64,000 bases of DNA. Source: Caenorhabditis remanei. Its lineage: Eukaryota; Nematoda; Chromadorea; Rhabditida; Rhabditidae. The notes beneath the pieces were generated by a model. It was not told where the DNA came from, ran no database searches, and was given only the letters and a program-made list of their open reading frames with translations. Each line of letters starts with the position of its first letter. Positions within the stretch are counted from its first letter, which is position 1. Positions 1-10,517 of this stretch are shown here, one piece after another. Made by a program: the position numbers and the translations under genes. The stretch covers positions 17,050,001 to 17,114,000 of the forward strand of contig NC_071331.1 in NCBI RefSeq assembly GCF_010183535.1, written 5' to 3'.

Positions 1-852
1 AGCAATTATAACTGAGAAGAGATTGAGGAACATTCGTCTGGACATAAGGAATTGCTCCGAGTTTTTTGAGTTGTTGAACAAGAACTGCATCAGTTTCTGT
101 CGGATGGAAAGTGTCTTGAACAAATCCACGTGTCTGATCGTATCCTTGAAGTGGAACACATTCTTTCAGAGACATCGGAAGACCGAACATTGGTGGTTTC
201 TTGAATTCTGGGTCCTTTGCCTTTTCATCCCATTCCATTGCCCATTGTTCTGCTTCTTTCACAAACATACACACAGAATTCGTCTTTTCATTTGCTTGAA
301 TTGCCTTGAAATAGTATGTTCTGACCGCATCGATGCATGAAATTGTTCCAGATTGAAGTCCTTCTGAAAATTATAATTTCATATGAAAATCATGCCATTT
401 GAAAGTGTAGACTAGAACATTTCTGAGTTCGGGAAATCAAGGAAATTGGACTGATAAGAAGAATGAAAACCAATTTTTATTGTTTAATAATCACATTTCT
501 CCTAGAAAGTGTCAATCTAAAAGAATTGAAATTCAGTTTTTTCATGAGAAAAATAACTATTCGAGAACTTTCGGGACTTACCTTTCAACTCTGAATATTC
601 CAACGAAGCAATCTTATTTCTCGTTTCGACATCCAACTTTTCCGCCGACTGCTTCGCAAACTTCACACTTTCAGCTCTCTCCGCTCGTTTCCTTTCCACG
701 ATTTTTCGTAATTCAACTTGTCTCTGAAATCATTCGATTGTCTTCTGAATTCCCGCTGATTCGAAATCACTCACCTTCTCTCTTACACTCCAGAATCTAT
801 AAAAATAGGCGGCGGCAAGAGCCAAAACTGTAGTGAGTAGTAATAAAATCAT
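1..852 (-). CDS. faah: Fatty-acid amide hydrolase (amidase signature family), 5' part, truncated by window edge
   Basis: Membrane-anchored serine hydrolase that cleaves N-acylethanolamines such as anandamide. Three exons are visible (about 852-775, 723-582 and 363-1), joined by consensus splice sites in one frame. The protein opens with MILLLLTTVLALAAAYFY, a hydrophobic N-terminal anchor, followed by a basic coiled stretch rich in ERKRAER. The third exon holds the start of the amidase domain, including FGLPMSLKEC, whose Lys is the first residue of the Ser-Ser-Lys catalytic triad, and TNVPQSLLSYNC. The catalytic serines lie beyond the window start. It is downstream of pmk-1 on the same strand, about 1 kb away, as the C. 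elegans faah genes neighbour pmk-1. I cannot tell which of the two C. elegans paralogues (faah-1 or faah-2) it matches. The family call is secure; the C-terminal two thirds are not in the window. Confidence 0.9.
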
Positions 853-1883
853 ATTATATCAATCTGTAAAAAATGAAAGTAAGACTGGTGGTAATTGATA
901 AGTTGTACACTTTTTATAAGCAAAGGATTAAAAATCAAACAAAGGAAAAAAAGGAGAAAGAGAAGAATAGAAGAATGACAGGAAAGTGGACATTGAACCG
1001 TCTTGAATACAGTTTTATAAAACATTTCAAAGTTGTTATCAGTCACAAAAGTTGGTTGGCAGAAGAAGAAGTAGGCGGGGCTTGGAGATGATTCGCGTCA
1101 TCTGAATTGAGCACATCTCGTGATTCATTACTGATCAAGCTGATCGAAATGGGAGAGAAAAAGTAATGAATAACACATAAATATTTAGATGGTAATAAAT
1201 AATATGCTATCATTTTTAGAAATTTATGAAATGGGAAAACAGGAAGGAACCAGTTGATAAGTAGCTGTTTGAGTTTTATTTCACTGGGAAGTGACATTTT
1301 GGATGAGAAACTTCAAAAAGTTGCATTCCGAAATAGATTATTTTGTAATCTTTTTCAAAACAACTGAAACTTTTTTATTTCATAGATATAGGATTCTTTT
1401 CTATCGCCGATAACGAGTCCCTGGAATTCCGAACCCAAGAAATTCGCGCAAGAAATTAATCTCATTCCTTCAAACTCGATAACTTCCACATTCCACAAAA
1501 CTGAAATGGCGCGTGTAGCCAACATAACAGAGCTAGAAGAAGACTTAAAAATTGAAATAGTTTCATTTATTTTTTGTTATCAAGTACATGTAAGGTAAAT
1601 AAAAAAGTGCGAGCAGGTGGTCCCCCAAAAATAGAAACAATAAATACATGAGTTAATGAACAGGGGAAAAGGGAAATAGGGGACGTGGAAAGAGCACCTA
1701 TTAGATCAAACTTTTTGAGGTTAGTTAGAAAATTGGTAAAAATATAAAAAAACAGGCAAAAATAGTAAGCGAATCTTTTAGGTACCTTGTTTTTGTTTTT
1801 TTTTTCTTAAATTTTGGAAGGGGAAAACAGTAAAAATAGGCTGAGATAATCACAACAAGAAAACATAGGATGGAAGAAATTGA
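853..1883. other. Intergenic stretch between faah and pmk-1
   Basis: No exon with supporting splice sites was found on either strand. On the minus strand an AATAAA (about 1565-1570) lies some 315 bp past the pmk-1 stop and is a reasonable polyadenylation signal for that gene. The rest is AT-rich spacer that should include the upstream region or trans-splice site of faah. Confidence 0.5.
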
Positions 1884-3436
1884 TTACGATTCCATTTTAT
1901 CGTCCTCCTCCTCTTCCTCTTCTTCTTCGTCGGCGAACGCCACGTTCTTCTGGAAAAAGTTACTGTAAATCCCAGTTTTTTGAATTTTCAGAATGTTCGG
2001 ATATATTCGAGAAGTTTCTCGGGTAATCTATTTCCGAATGACTCACTCGGAATAACCTTCTCAACCCCCACTGATTCATCTTTCGCGTGGGTAACCCTCT
2101 GTCTGTTATCAGTTTTCATATCAATTTCATAACAAAAATAGGGTGTGAGAGGTGTAAATCAACGTTTCACTATACAAACTGATATTTTCTTTTCTATTTT
2201 TTACTCACCTGGAAATCAGTAATTTCTTCCCAAATGATTTTCTTCCACTCATCAATCGTATCTGCCTTCACGTCATCATTTAACTCCATTTCGTCAGCTG
2301 TTGGCTCGTCTGATTCATCGTGATAAGCTTGCAAGTATTCATGTTCCATTGCTTCTTTCGCTGATGGACGACGATCCGGATCGAGATGAAGCATCTTTTC
2401 AAGAAGATCAATCGCCTGTGGTGTTGCTTGGGCGAAGAGTTTTTTAAAGTCACGACGAGCCATTTTTGGAAGATTTCGGATATAATTTCGTGCCTCTTCA
2501 GATGAGATCTTTTTAAGGAACTCTTCATCGGGAGTTCCAGTTACAGACATAATGCGAGTGAGTTGATCAATGTCTGGAAACTAGCAGAAATAGTCAAAAT
2601 ATTGAATTGATGAATAACTTACGATCAGATCCAGGGAATAGTGTTTTTCCAGTGATAAGCTCCGCGAGAATGCATCCAACTGACCAGACATCCACTACAA
2701 AAGTTAGTTTCATTCGAATTCATGATCAAAAAATAGTATACCTGTCTGTGTGTAATGCATCCAATTCAGCATAATTTCTGGCGCTCTGTACCATCTCGTG
2801 GCCACGTATCCCGTCATTTCTGAATCTGTCTGTCTTGCTAATCCGAAATCGAGAATTTTCAGTTCACAATCCTCATTTACAGCAATATTTGATGGCTTGA
2901 GATCTCTGTGAATGATATCAGCGGAATGAATGTATTTGAGACCACGAAGAATTTGATAAACCAAAAATTGAATGTGATCGTCGTTGAGTCTCTGGATTTT
3001 GAGAATATTTGAGAGATCTGCGCCCATGAGCATTGACACGAAATACACGTCTTCAATATCATTCACGTTTTCATTTGGAGTGAAGACGTCAAGCAGATCA
3101 ATAATGTTTTCGTGGCGCATGCATCGAAGTAACCGTAGTTCACGGAATGTGCGTCGAGCATGAATGATCGATTGGAATGGACGATTGAACTTTTTGATGG
3201 CGACCCGAGTGCCGGATCGAGTGCATTCCGCGGCGCTAAAAATTTTCTAATTTCAAATTTATTCAGAAAAGGACTAGTTGAACTCACCAAACGGTTCCAT
3301 ATGCCCCAGTTCCGATCGGAGTCAAGTTAATGTAGTAATTCGGAACAACCCAAACACTCCGGTTGAGTTCAACCACATAATATCCTTCGCGTGGCGTTGG
3401 ATGAAGCATCTGATCCATTGTGGCCTGCGGAAACAT
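1884..3436 (-). CDS. pmk-1: p38 MAP kinase PMK-1
   Basis: Stress-activated MAP kinase acting below a SEK-1-type MAPKK in innate immunity and stress responses. Five exons (3436-3288, 3235-2742, 2694-2623, 2573-2209, 1949-1884) give a 381-residue protein, close to the C. elegans length. Visible features are the Gly-rich loop GTGAYGTV, the ATP lysine in VAIKKF, the catalytic loop [16 protein letters not shown], and the dual phosphorylation motif TGY in [16 protein letters not shown]. The protein ends in an acidic tail of Glu and Asp followed by KMES. It is the last of three p38 genes on this strand, in the order pmk-3, pmk-2, pmk-1. The start MFPQATMDQ was chosen because it agrees with the known N-terminus and lies about 17 nt after a CTCTTCTAG acceptor that could take a spliced leader. 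The gene looks intact. Confidence 0.97.
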
Positions 3437-3811
3437 TGACTCCGGAAAAATCTAGAAGAGTCTAGATGTTATGAAAATAACAAGAACATTGATCGAGATA
3501 TTGAACGGTTATGAGTCACCGAGAACCAACAAGAAAACAAAGAAAGAATACTCTATTCAAACGTATGTACATTGGTTTTTATACATTTTCAAGAAGGAGT
3601 CAATAAATTAGAAATCTGAGGTCATGCCTGATAGGAAAGTATGTGTATAAATCACATGCAACATGGGGGAGAATCTAGGGTTTTAACAATGAGATCATGA
3701 AGGAATACAAGAGAGATCAATAAGTGTGAATGAGATCAACATGTGAAATATAATATTAAATTAATAAATTTAAAGAAAAGAAAGAAAAATTTAGCACTTG
3801 AACATTCGAAT

Positions 3812-6800
3812 TCATAATTTCATTGGCTCTTCTTCATTGTCCGTACAGCTAACAAAACTGAGTCGACGCGCAGAATTTTGGAATAATCGAATTTCGTTCC
3901 AGATCAATTCTCTCCAATCAGCAAGTGTGGTCGCCTGCTCTTCGGCGGGATCTGTTGCTACCTGGAAATGGAAATTTTGTTTCTAAAAAGAACGAAAATA
4001 GATCGTACTATGCTATTTTTTACCGTATCCATAGCAACTGGTTCATCATTTGGAACGGAATATTCACGGAGATAATCATGTCGGAGGGCACTTGACACTG
4101 AGATTCTTTCATCTGGATCCAAAATTAGCATCATTTCAAGCAACTCAATTGCATATGGAGATGCCATAGGGAACAGTGCACCAAAATCTTGACGAACAAT
4201 TGGGGGTCGATTTCTAAAGATAAAATAACAAATATGGGAAAAATTGCTGAAGTTCCCCAAAAATTATCCGTTCTCAAGAAGAAATAATTGAATTACAGCA
4301 CTCACTTGATATAATTTCGAGCCTCTTCTGATTGAATTTTTGACCAAAAATCCTCTTTGGGAGTTCCCACAACCGACATTATCTTGGTAAGTTGATCGAT
4401 ATCTGCAACATTCTGACTCCCAGCTGAGAAAGAAAACTTCACAAAACTCACGATCATCGCCTGGAAACAACGGTCTCCCAGAAACGAGTTCCGCAAGAAT
4501 ACACCCAACCGACCAAACATCCACTGAAACAAAAAAGAGAATTGAAACTTTTATGTATTTTCTTTTTTTTTGGTAGCTTCGGAACAAAAATATTAAATTT
4601 TTCTCAATTCACATGTGAAACTTCTATTGAAATGTCAAAAAAGTTGAAACTTTTGCAAAAAGCTGAAACAATGAACGATCATATTGTCTCAGCTGCAACA
4701 TTTGGAAGGGAGGCTCGTTTCACAATCAAAAACTAAAATGTTTGAAACAAGAGGAATCGTTCATTTTTATTGCTGTATGAATATCAAGTTACGATGGTCG
4801 TTTCGACAAAATGAAAACTGTTTGCTCTTTTTTTTCTCTCTGATTCTCTCTCACCTGTCTGTGTGTAATGCATCCAATTGAGCATAATTTCCGGAGCTCT
4901 ATACCATCTCGTTGCCACGTATCCAGTCATTTCGGTGTCCTGGGCACGAGCCAAACCGAAATCCAGAATCTGAAAAAGAAAATAGTCGAGAGAGAGAAAG
5001 GGGATAATAATGTCACCTTGACTTCGCATCTTTCGTTGACAGCGATGTTCGACGGCTTCAAATCTCGATGGATAATCCCAGCCGAATGAATATACTGAAA
5101 AGAAGAGATTTGAAAGAAGAAGAAGAAGAAGAAGGAAAAAGAGAAAGGAACATAAAACTGCTGATGAATCAAAAGGAGAAATAGACAATTCAGAAAGTGA
5201 GAAAGAGCGAAAAAAGAGTGTCTCTTCGGTAAACATAATACAGTTTGTCGATCGTCTTTATCATGAAAAAACGTGGAGAAATTAAGCATTAGAAAAAGAG
5301 AAAAAGAGACGTCACTTTGAAAGAAAACAACGAGTTTTAACCCGCCTGTATTAGAAGACATGTAACAGAAGGTGTGTTCATCGATCAATCTTCGGATGAG
5401 AGTGAACTGATGAGATGAGAGACGCAGGAAGCAAAGAAAGAGACAGTACTAGAATGACAGTAGTACAAATAGGAGAAGAAAAAGAGAGAGTTCATAGCAC
5501 TTGTGACTCGAAAGTTCATGGGTTAGAGATAGCAACCTTTTGGGATTTTTTTTGCCTAGTTTAGACGATCTATGAACGAATTTAGTCTACAGAATAGAAT
5601 AAATTAAACTTACTTTTATATTATTCGGAAAACAAAAATATTAGTTTGAAACTATAAAAATGTCTCCCAAACTCCACAAAATATATTCAAAATAACATGC
5701 CAAACCTTTTGGTGAGAGAAATATAAAAAAGGAGAATAGAACTCGAGGCGTTTTATGTTTTTTTTCTAAACCTGTCATATTCATAAATCAACTCTTGGCC
5801 GCTCTCTCATTTTCTCTTCATCTCTTTCTTTTTGTGCCGAGGCATTCAGAGAGAACACGAAACAACGAAAAAGGGAAAAAGAGGCGAGCTGAAGCGGAAT
5901 AATTGATAGAATTCATCCAAAAAAAGGAGGGCTTTCTTCCTATTCCGATACATCTTCTTGACCCCGTGGCTAATCGAAAAAACATCTATCAGTAAGGAAA
6001 GAAAGGGGAAAAAGGAGAGAAAAGATGGAGCAATCGTCGCCAGAATTTAATTAGAAAGTGGGAAAAAATGGCAAGGACGCAGAGATGAAAAGAGAAGAAA
6101 AAGGTTCTCAATGAGGGAAGGGCGGAGCACTTTCTGAGGGTTGCCCACTCGTAAAAATGAAATTTGAGAAATGTGAAGAGAGAAAGAGAGGGAGAAGGAG
6201 TAAGATTCTAGCCCCTAAATTATCATTCATGAAAAATGAAAAGAAATAATTAATACCTTGAGACCACGGAGTACTTGATAGATGAGTAGTTGGATTTGTT
6301 CATCGGTAAGACGCTGGATTTTCAGAATATTTTGAAGATCGGAACCCATCAGAACAGAGACGAAGTATCTGAAAAGTGGGAAAAATTGTCATGAGAATTA
6401 GAAAGTAATTGGCTTCGTTGTCTACATAAAATCCGCTATAAAATTCAACCCCCGTTTTCTGAATGTTATATTTAATCAAAACAATTCAGTCGAACTGTTT
6501 ACTCGAAGTAAACAAAAAGATGATTTGTGATCTCTATTCATTGAAATGACCTTGATCTGTTTTTGTCTCCACGTGTTTTGTCTCTATGCAAATCAATTCT
6601 CTCTTTCTTTCATCTCTAACCCTCTAACCCTCTTATCTCTACCAATCCATCCGATTATCTCTCTCCTCTCCAATCTTCTTATTTTTCTCATTCCACACTT
6701 ACACATTATTCAAAGAAGTTGCATCTGGATCCGGTGTGAATACATCAATCATTTCCAAAACGTTATCATGTTGAAGTGTTCGAAGTAATTTCAACTCTCG

Positions 6801-7420
6801 ATACGTTCGTTTCGCATGAATTGTACTTTGAAATGGTCTGAAAAACTTCTTGATGGCGACACGATCTCCAGTTGGCTCGTATTCTGCCGTACTGAAAATA
6901 TTTAATTCATTCCCATTTCCTATTCTGGAAACTAACCACACAACTCCATAAGCTCCTTCTCCCAGTGGTCGTAGACTGTTGTACCATTGTGGAAGAACCC
7001 ATTTTGTCTTGTTCAGTTCAACCTGAATTATAAGATCTTGAAAGGTCAGAAACATTCACTTTGATGGTTATAATTTGAACTATTTTTAAACTTAAAATCT
7101 TATTCATTTCAAGCTCTCAGAGGAACTCAGGCATAAATAAGAGCTGGAAATCTTCTTAACAGATTTTCGGTCTTGCAGTTTTTGCTCCTCGTTATTGGGA
7201 TTAAACTAAATTAACGGTCACTTACTTTTTTTAATTCAAAAATTGAACGGGTAAAAAGTCAACGCGAACTTCATAAAAAAGCTTGAAAGCATCAGAGGAA
7301 ATGATATTTAGTTACCTCGTGATAGCCTTCTGGAGTAATTTCCGGAGGGGCTGGTCCAAAATCAGCAAAGAAAACTCCGGGAATGTTGGCCGAGTCTCCC
7401 ATCTTAGCCGACATTCCCAT
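3812..7420 (-). CDS. pmk-2: p38 MAP kinase PMK-2
   Basis: Second p38 paralogue, kinase domain complete, 397 residues from ten exons (7420-7316, 7022-6937, 6891-6703, 6368-6257, 5094-5017, 4969-4855, 4523-4452, 4402-4306, 4213-4024, 3961-3812), all in one frame. Motifs: GEGAYGVV loop, [26 protein letters not shown] and the activation motif TGY in [13 protein letters not shown]. The N-terminus carries about 35 extra residues rich in Pro and Gly ahead of the kinase core. ATG at 7420 is followed by two further in-frame ATGs, so the exact start is uncertain by up to six codons. One intron (5095-6256) is 1.16 kb, unusually long for this cluster. A trans-splice acceptor (AATTCAG at about 7433) sits 12 nt upstream of the ATG and roughly 110 nt after a likely pmk-3 polyadenylation signal, the spacing expected within an SL2 operon. 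Confidence 0.96.
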
Positions 7421-7544
7421 TCAAGAAGACATCTGAATTCTTCCAATGACTTTGACTTATTGTATCTTAAGAGAGAAAGTATGTGTGTTAGATGAATACC
7501 AATCTTTTTTTACTTCGAGTCGGTACAACCTTCAAAACAAAAAG

Positions 7545-7550
7545 TTTATT
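7545..7550 (-). terminator. Probable pmk-3 polyadenylation signal (AATAAA)
   Basis: AATAAA on the minus strand about 375 bp after the pmk-3 stop and about 110 bp before the AATTCAG trans-splice acceptor of pmk-2. In C. elegans operons an upstream poly(A) site followed by an SL2 acceptor roughly 100 nt later is the standard arrangement, so this site both ends pmk-3 and supports the operon. A T-rich stretch lies between the two sites. Confidence 0.6.
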
Positions 7551-7923
7551 GAACTAATTAGTATGTGCGTAAGTGTGCAATGTAAAAGAATGACGAATAA
7601 ATGAAAAGGATGATGAGATGTAAAAAAAAACGGAAAGATGAGGAGAGAGAGAAACTGAGAAAGAGGTACAGAGAAAGAAGCTATAGAATGCACAAGGAAA
7701 ATAAATACTCTGGAAAGGAAATGATGTGAACAAAAAGAAAATCAATCTGCACTATCACCAGTAAAATGTGCTATCACTGAACGACAAAGGGAAGAAGAAT
7801 GGAGGAAAAGAGAATAATAAAGCGACACAGGGCATAAGAGACAGAGAAAGAGGAAGGTATAACGGGTTGATGGGGGGACAAAAAGGAATAGCTGGCAATA
7901 TATACAATCATGAGAGAAGACAT

Positions 7924-9729
7924 CTAACGATCTGCTTCTCCTGGAATCAATGGAGACGAGTCGAGCCTCCTGTAGTTCATTATCTCTTTCCATACGGCAT
8001 CTGAAAACAAAAAACAAAGGTGTTATTAATTATAAAATAGGAAGTTTACCTCTCCATTCAAATCGAGTTCTGGCCTGGGAATCGTCTAGATCAAAAATAT
8101 GATCTGCTCTTGGTTCATCGTCTGGGAGGGAGAACTCTGCAAGATACGGATGCTGAATAGCTTCCTCTACTGTGATTCTCTTCTCTGGATCCAAAACAAG
8201 AAGTTTCTCAATCAAATCAATGAAATCGGCTGACGGATTGTAGGCAGCAAAAACTTCACGGAAGTTTCGCCTCTTGAACACTTTGTATGACTGAATTACA
8301 GCTTTCATCGCAGACGAGTTATCGTTTTCAATCTTCGTCAAAAGTTCTTCATCCGGACTTCCACATAATTGGGTGATTCGTTGATATTGAGCATTTACTG
8401 TAATTAACTTATTACTAAATGTATCAGGCATAGATGCAATACCGTCATCTCCTGGGAACAACGGGTCTCCTGTGAGAAGTTCAGCAGCAATACAACCAAC
8501 AGACCACATATCTGCGAGATTTGTGTAACTGTCAATTTTCCAATAAATGACTTCTGGACTACGATACCATCGTGTTTGAACATATTGTGTTAGGGTTGTG
8601 TCTTTCTTTTCTAATGATCTTGCAAGTCCAAAATCGAGGATCATAAGATCAGAATCGTCCGTTAAAGCCAGATTACCAGGCTTTAAATCTCGATGTATGA
8701 TCTGAAAAGGAGTGTTATTCATTTGTTAATCCGAGGCAATGTTGTTACATTTGCTGAATGAATGTACTTTAGGGCACGTATGATTTGATAAATGATGAAT
8801 TTGATATGCTCATCGGTCAGCACACGCCTTCCATATTCCCTTTGTTGTTTAAGTATTCGATAGAGACTACGACCAGCGAATTCAGTGACTACATATCTGA
8901 AAACAGAAGAGTTCATTTCAAGAGCTCTCTTCAAATAAATGAGACATACACATCACGAAAATCGTTTTCCTCGTCAGGAGTGTAAATGTCAAGAGCGCAG
9001 ATGATATTGTCGTGTCGCATTAATTGAAGCAATTTGATCTCTCGAAAAATGCGACGAGCCTGAAAAAGTAGAAAAATGTCATTAATATATGTATGAAAAG
9101 ACACTAACATGATGAGGATCGAAGAAAGGCTCTCGCATCTTTTTGATGGCTACCCAACGACGCATGCCGTCACGGCACACTGCACTTGTTTTTCTGAAAA
9201 TAGAAAACATTCAGTAGACAGAACACTCTGAAAATACAAATAAAACATACATTACATTTCCGAATGAGCCTCCACCCAAGTATTCGATGTTGGTCCCATC
9301 CACATCATAACCTTCTGGGATAGCAAAAGTGATATTACGGACCATAACGAAATTGAATCTTCTATTGTGAGGACCACAGGGTTTCGAGAGAACATCCTGA
9401 AACATCTCTCTGTGGTGTTAACTCACAGATTGATTTTCGTCAACTTGCGAAATATGCAGTATCCACACTTTCACCGGTCTCCCACTCACCTCTTCCTCCT
9501 CCCCGTCATTATTCGTTGTTCCGGAACTCTGCTTCTCAGCCTCTTCAGCTAACTTTTTCTGCTGCTCGTGCTCCATCTGTTGTTGAAGCCAGGTGTTAGG
9601 TTCGTAGCTTTCTGGCGGTTGTGATTGAATATTGCATCGTTTGGTTGGCGGTGCACTTGGTGTTGGTACGTCTTCATGACGACGGACGTGCGAATACGGC
9701 AAATTTGATGACGATGGAGCCGAGGCCAT
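7924..9729 (-). CDS. pmk-3: Divergent p38 MAP kinase PMK-3
   Basis: p38-related kinase known to act with DLK-1 and MKK-4 in axon and synapse signalling. Eight exons (9729-9490, 9396-9251, 9193-9109, 9059-8950, 8896-8749, 8701-8443, 8397-8050, 8000-7924) encode 470 residues. The first about 130 residues are a low-complexity extension (Ser, Pro, Gln, Glu rich). The kinase core shows GGGSFGNV, VAIKKM, HRDLKPGN, DFGLAR and an activation segment TLTQYVQTRWYRSPE, that is TQY in place of the TGY of PMK-1 and PMK-2. The ATG directly follows a TATTCCAG acceptor. The intron at 8398-8442 is only 45 bp, a multiple of three and free of stops, so its retention would add 15 residues. This is the first p38 gene of the cluster in transcription order. 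Confidence 0.95.
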
Positions 9730-10517
9730 CTGGAATAGGAGTATTGAGAGATGTAAAAATAGGAAAAAAGGAATTCGTTGTATTTACTACAGGCTAAAAA
9801 AGCAAGCGAGTGAGATTTACAAGGAAAGTGAAAGTTGTTACGAAATAGTCTTCCTCGGTGTGTTTATCCGACGGAATGTAAAAACACTTCTGTTTTTTGT
9901 AAATAAAATAAGAAAATGGATAAGCTCTGAACTAATATTGTTTTTGAACTAATATCGTTTTCAAGTAGAGAACAAAATTACTTGAAGACAAATTGAATAA
10001 TATGAGTTTATAAATATATTCTCAAAAAGAAATGAAATCTAAACCAACTATTAGCTTGGCACAGTTCTTGCAACTGCGCTCCACCGAAATCCCCTTAAAA
10101 AATGTATCTTTTCTCTCACTATCAGTCTCTCAATTTCGCACACATTTTTCTTCGGTTTCGGTAGAGCACGGTTGTAAGAAGGGTGCCGTGCCAATATTTA
10201 AAGTTAGTTTTATGAGCCTGTCAGATTTTTTCAATTCAAACATTTAAATATTTGAATAAAGGTTCAAAACCTACCTCTTATTATGATACAGTTATTCTAC
10301 AAATTGTTGTAATAGTTGAGTAGCTGCTGCGGTAGTATGAGAAAACTGAAAGTAGAAAGAAATGGTTATCAATGCGGAAAATTAGTCGAAGGAAGAAAAT
10401 ATGAATCACCAGCGATCAAGACGCAGAGAAAATTGATAAACAAGAATTTTGAGAGGTTGAAAAACAATTTATTTATTTGTTTTCTAGTTATACGTGCTAT
10501 TTATTGGAATTATTTTC
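9730..10517. other. Spacer upstream of pmk-3 with a MITE-like inverted repeat
   Basis: No supported exon. It separates the 3' end of the two-pass membrane protein gene from pmk-3, both on the minus strand, and so should contain the 3' UTR of the former and any promoter of the p38 operon. The only recognisable structure is the inverted repeat at 10056-10194, described separately. Confidence 0.5.
10056..10194. repeat. MITE-like inverted-repeat element, about 139 bp
   Basis: Two imperfect arms face each other: one begins TTGGCAC and runs to CCACCGAAA (10056-10088), the other runs from TTTCGGTAGAGC to GTGCCAA (10156-10194). Ends TTGGCAC and GTGCCAA are exact complements and the arms agree at most positions, allowing a short insertion in the right arm. 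There is no coding capacity. I see no clear target-site duplication, so the copy is probably old. A related half, TTTCGGTTTAGCGCAGTTG, occurs near 47106, which suggests a dispersed family. Confidence 0.5.
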
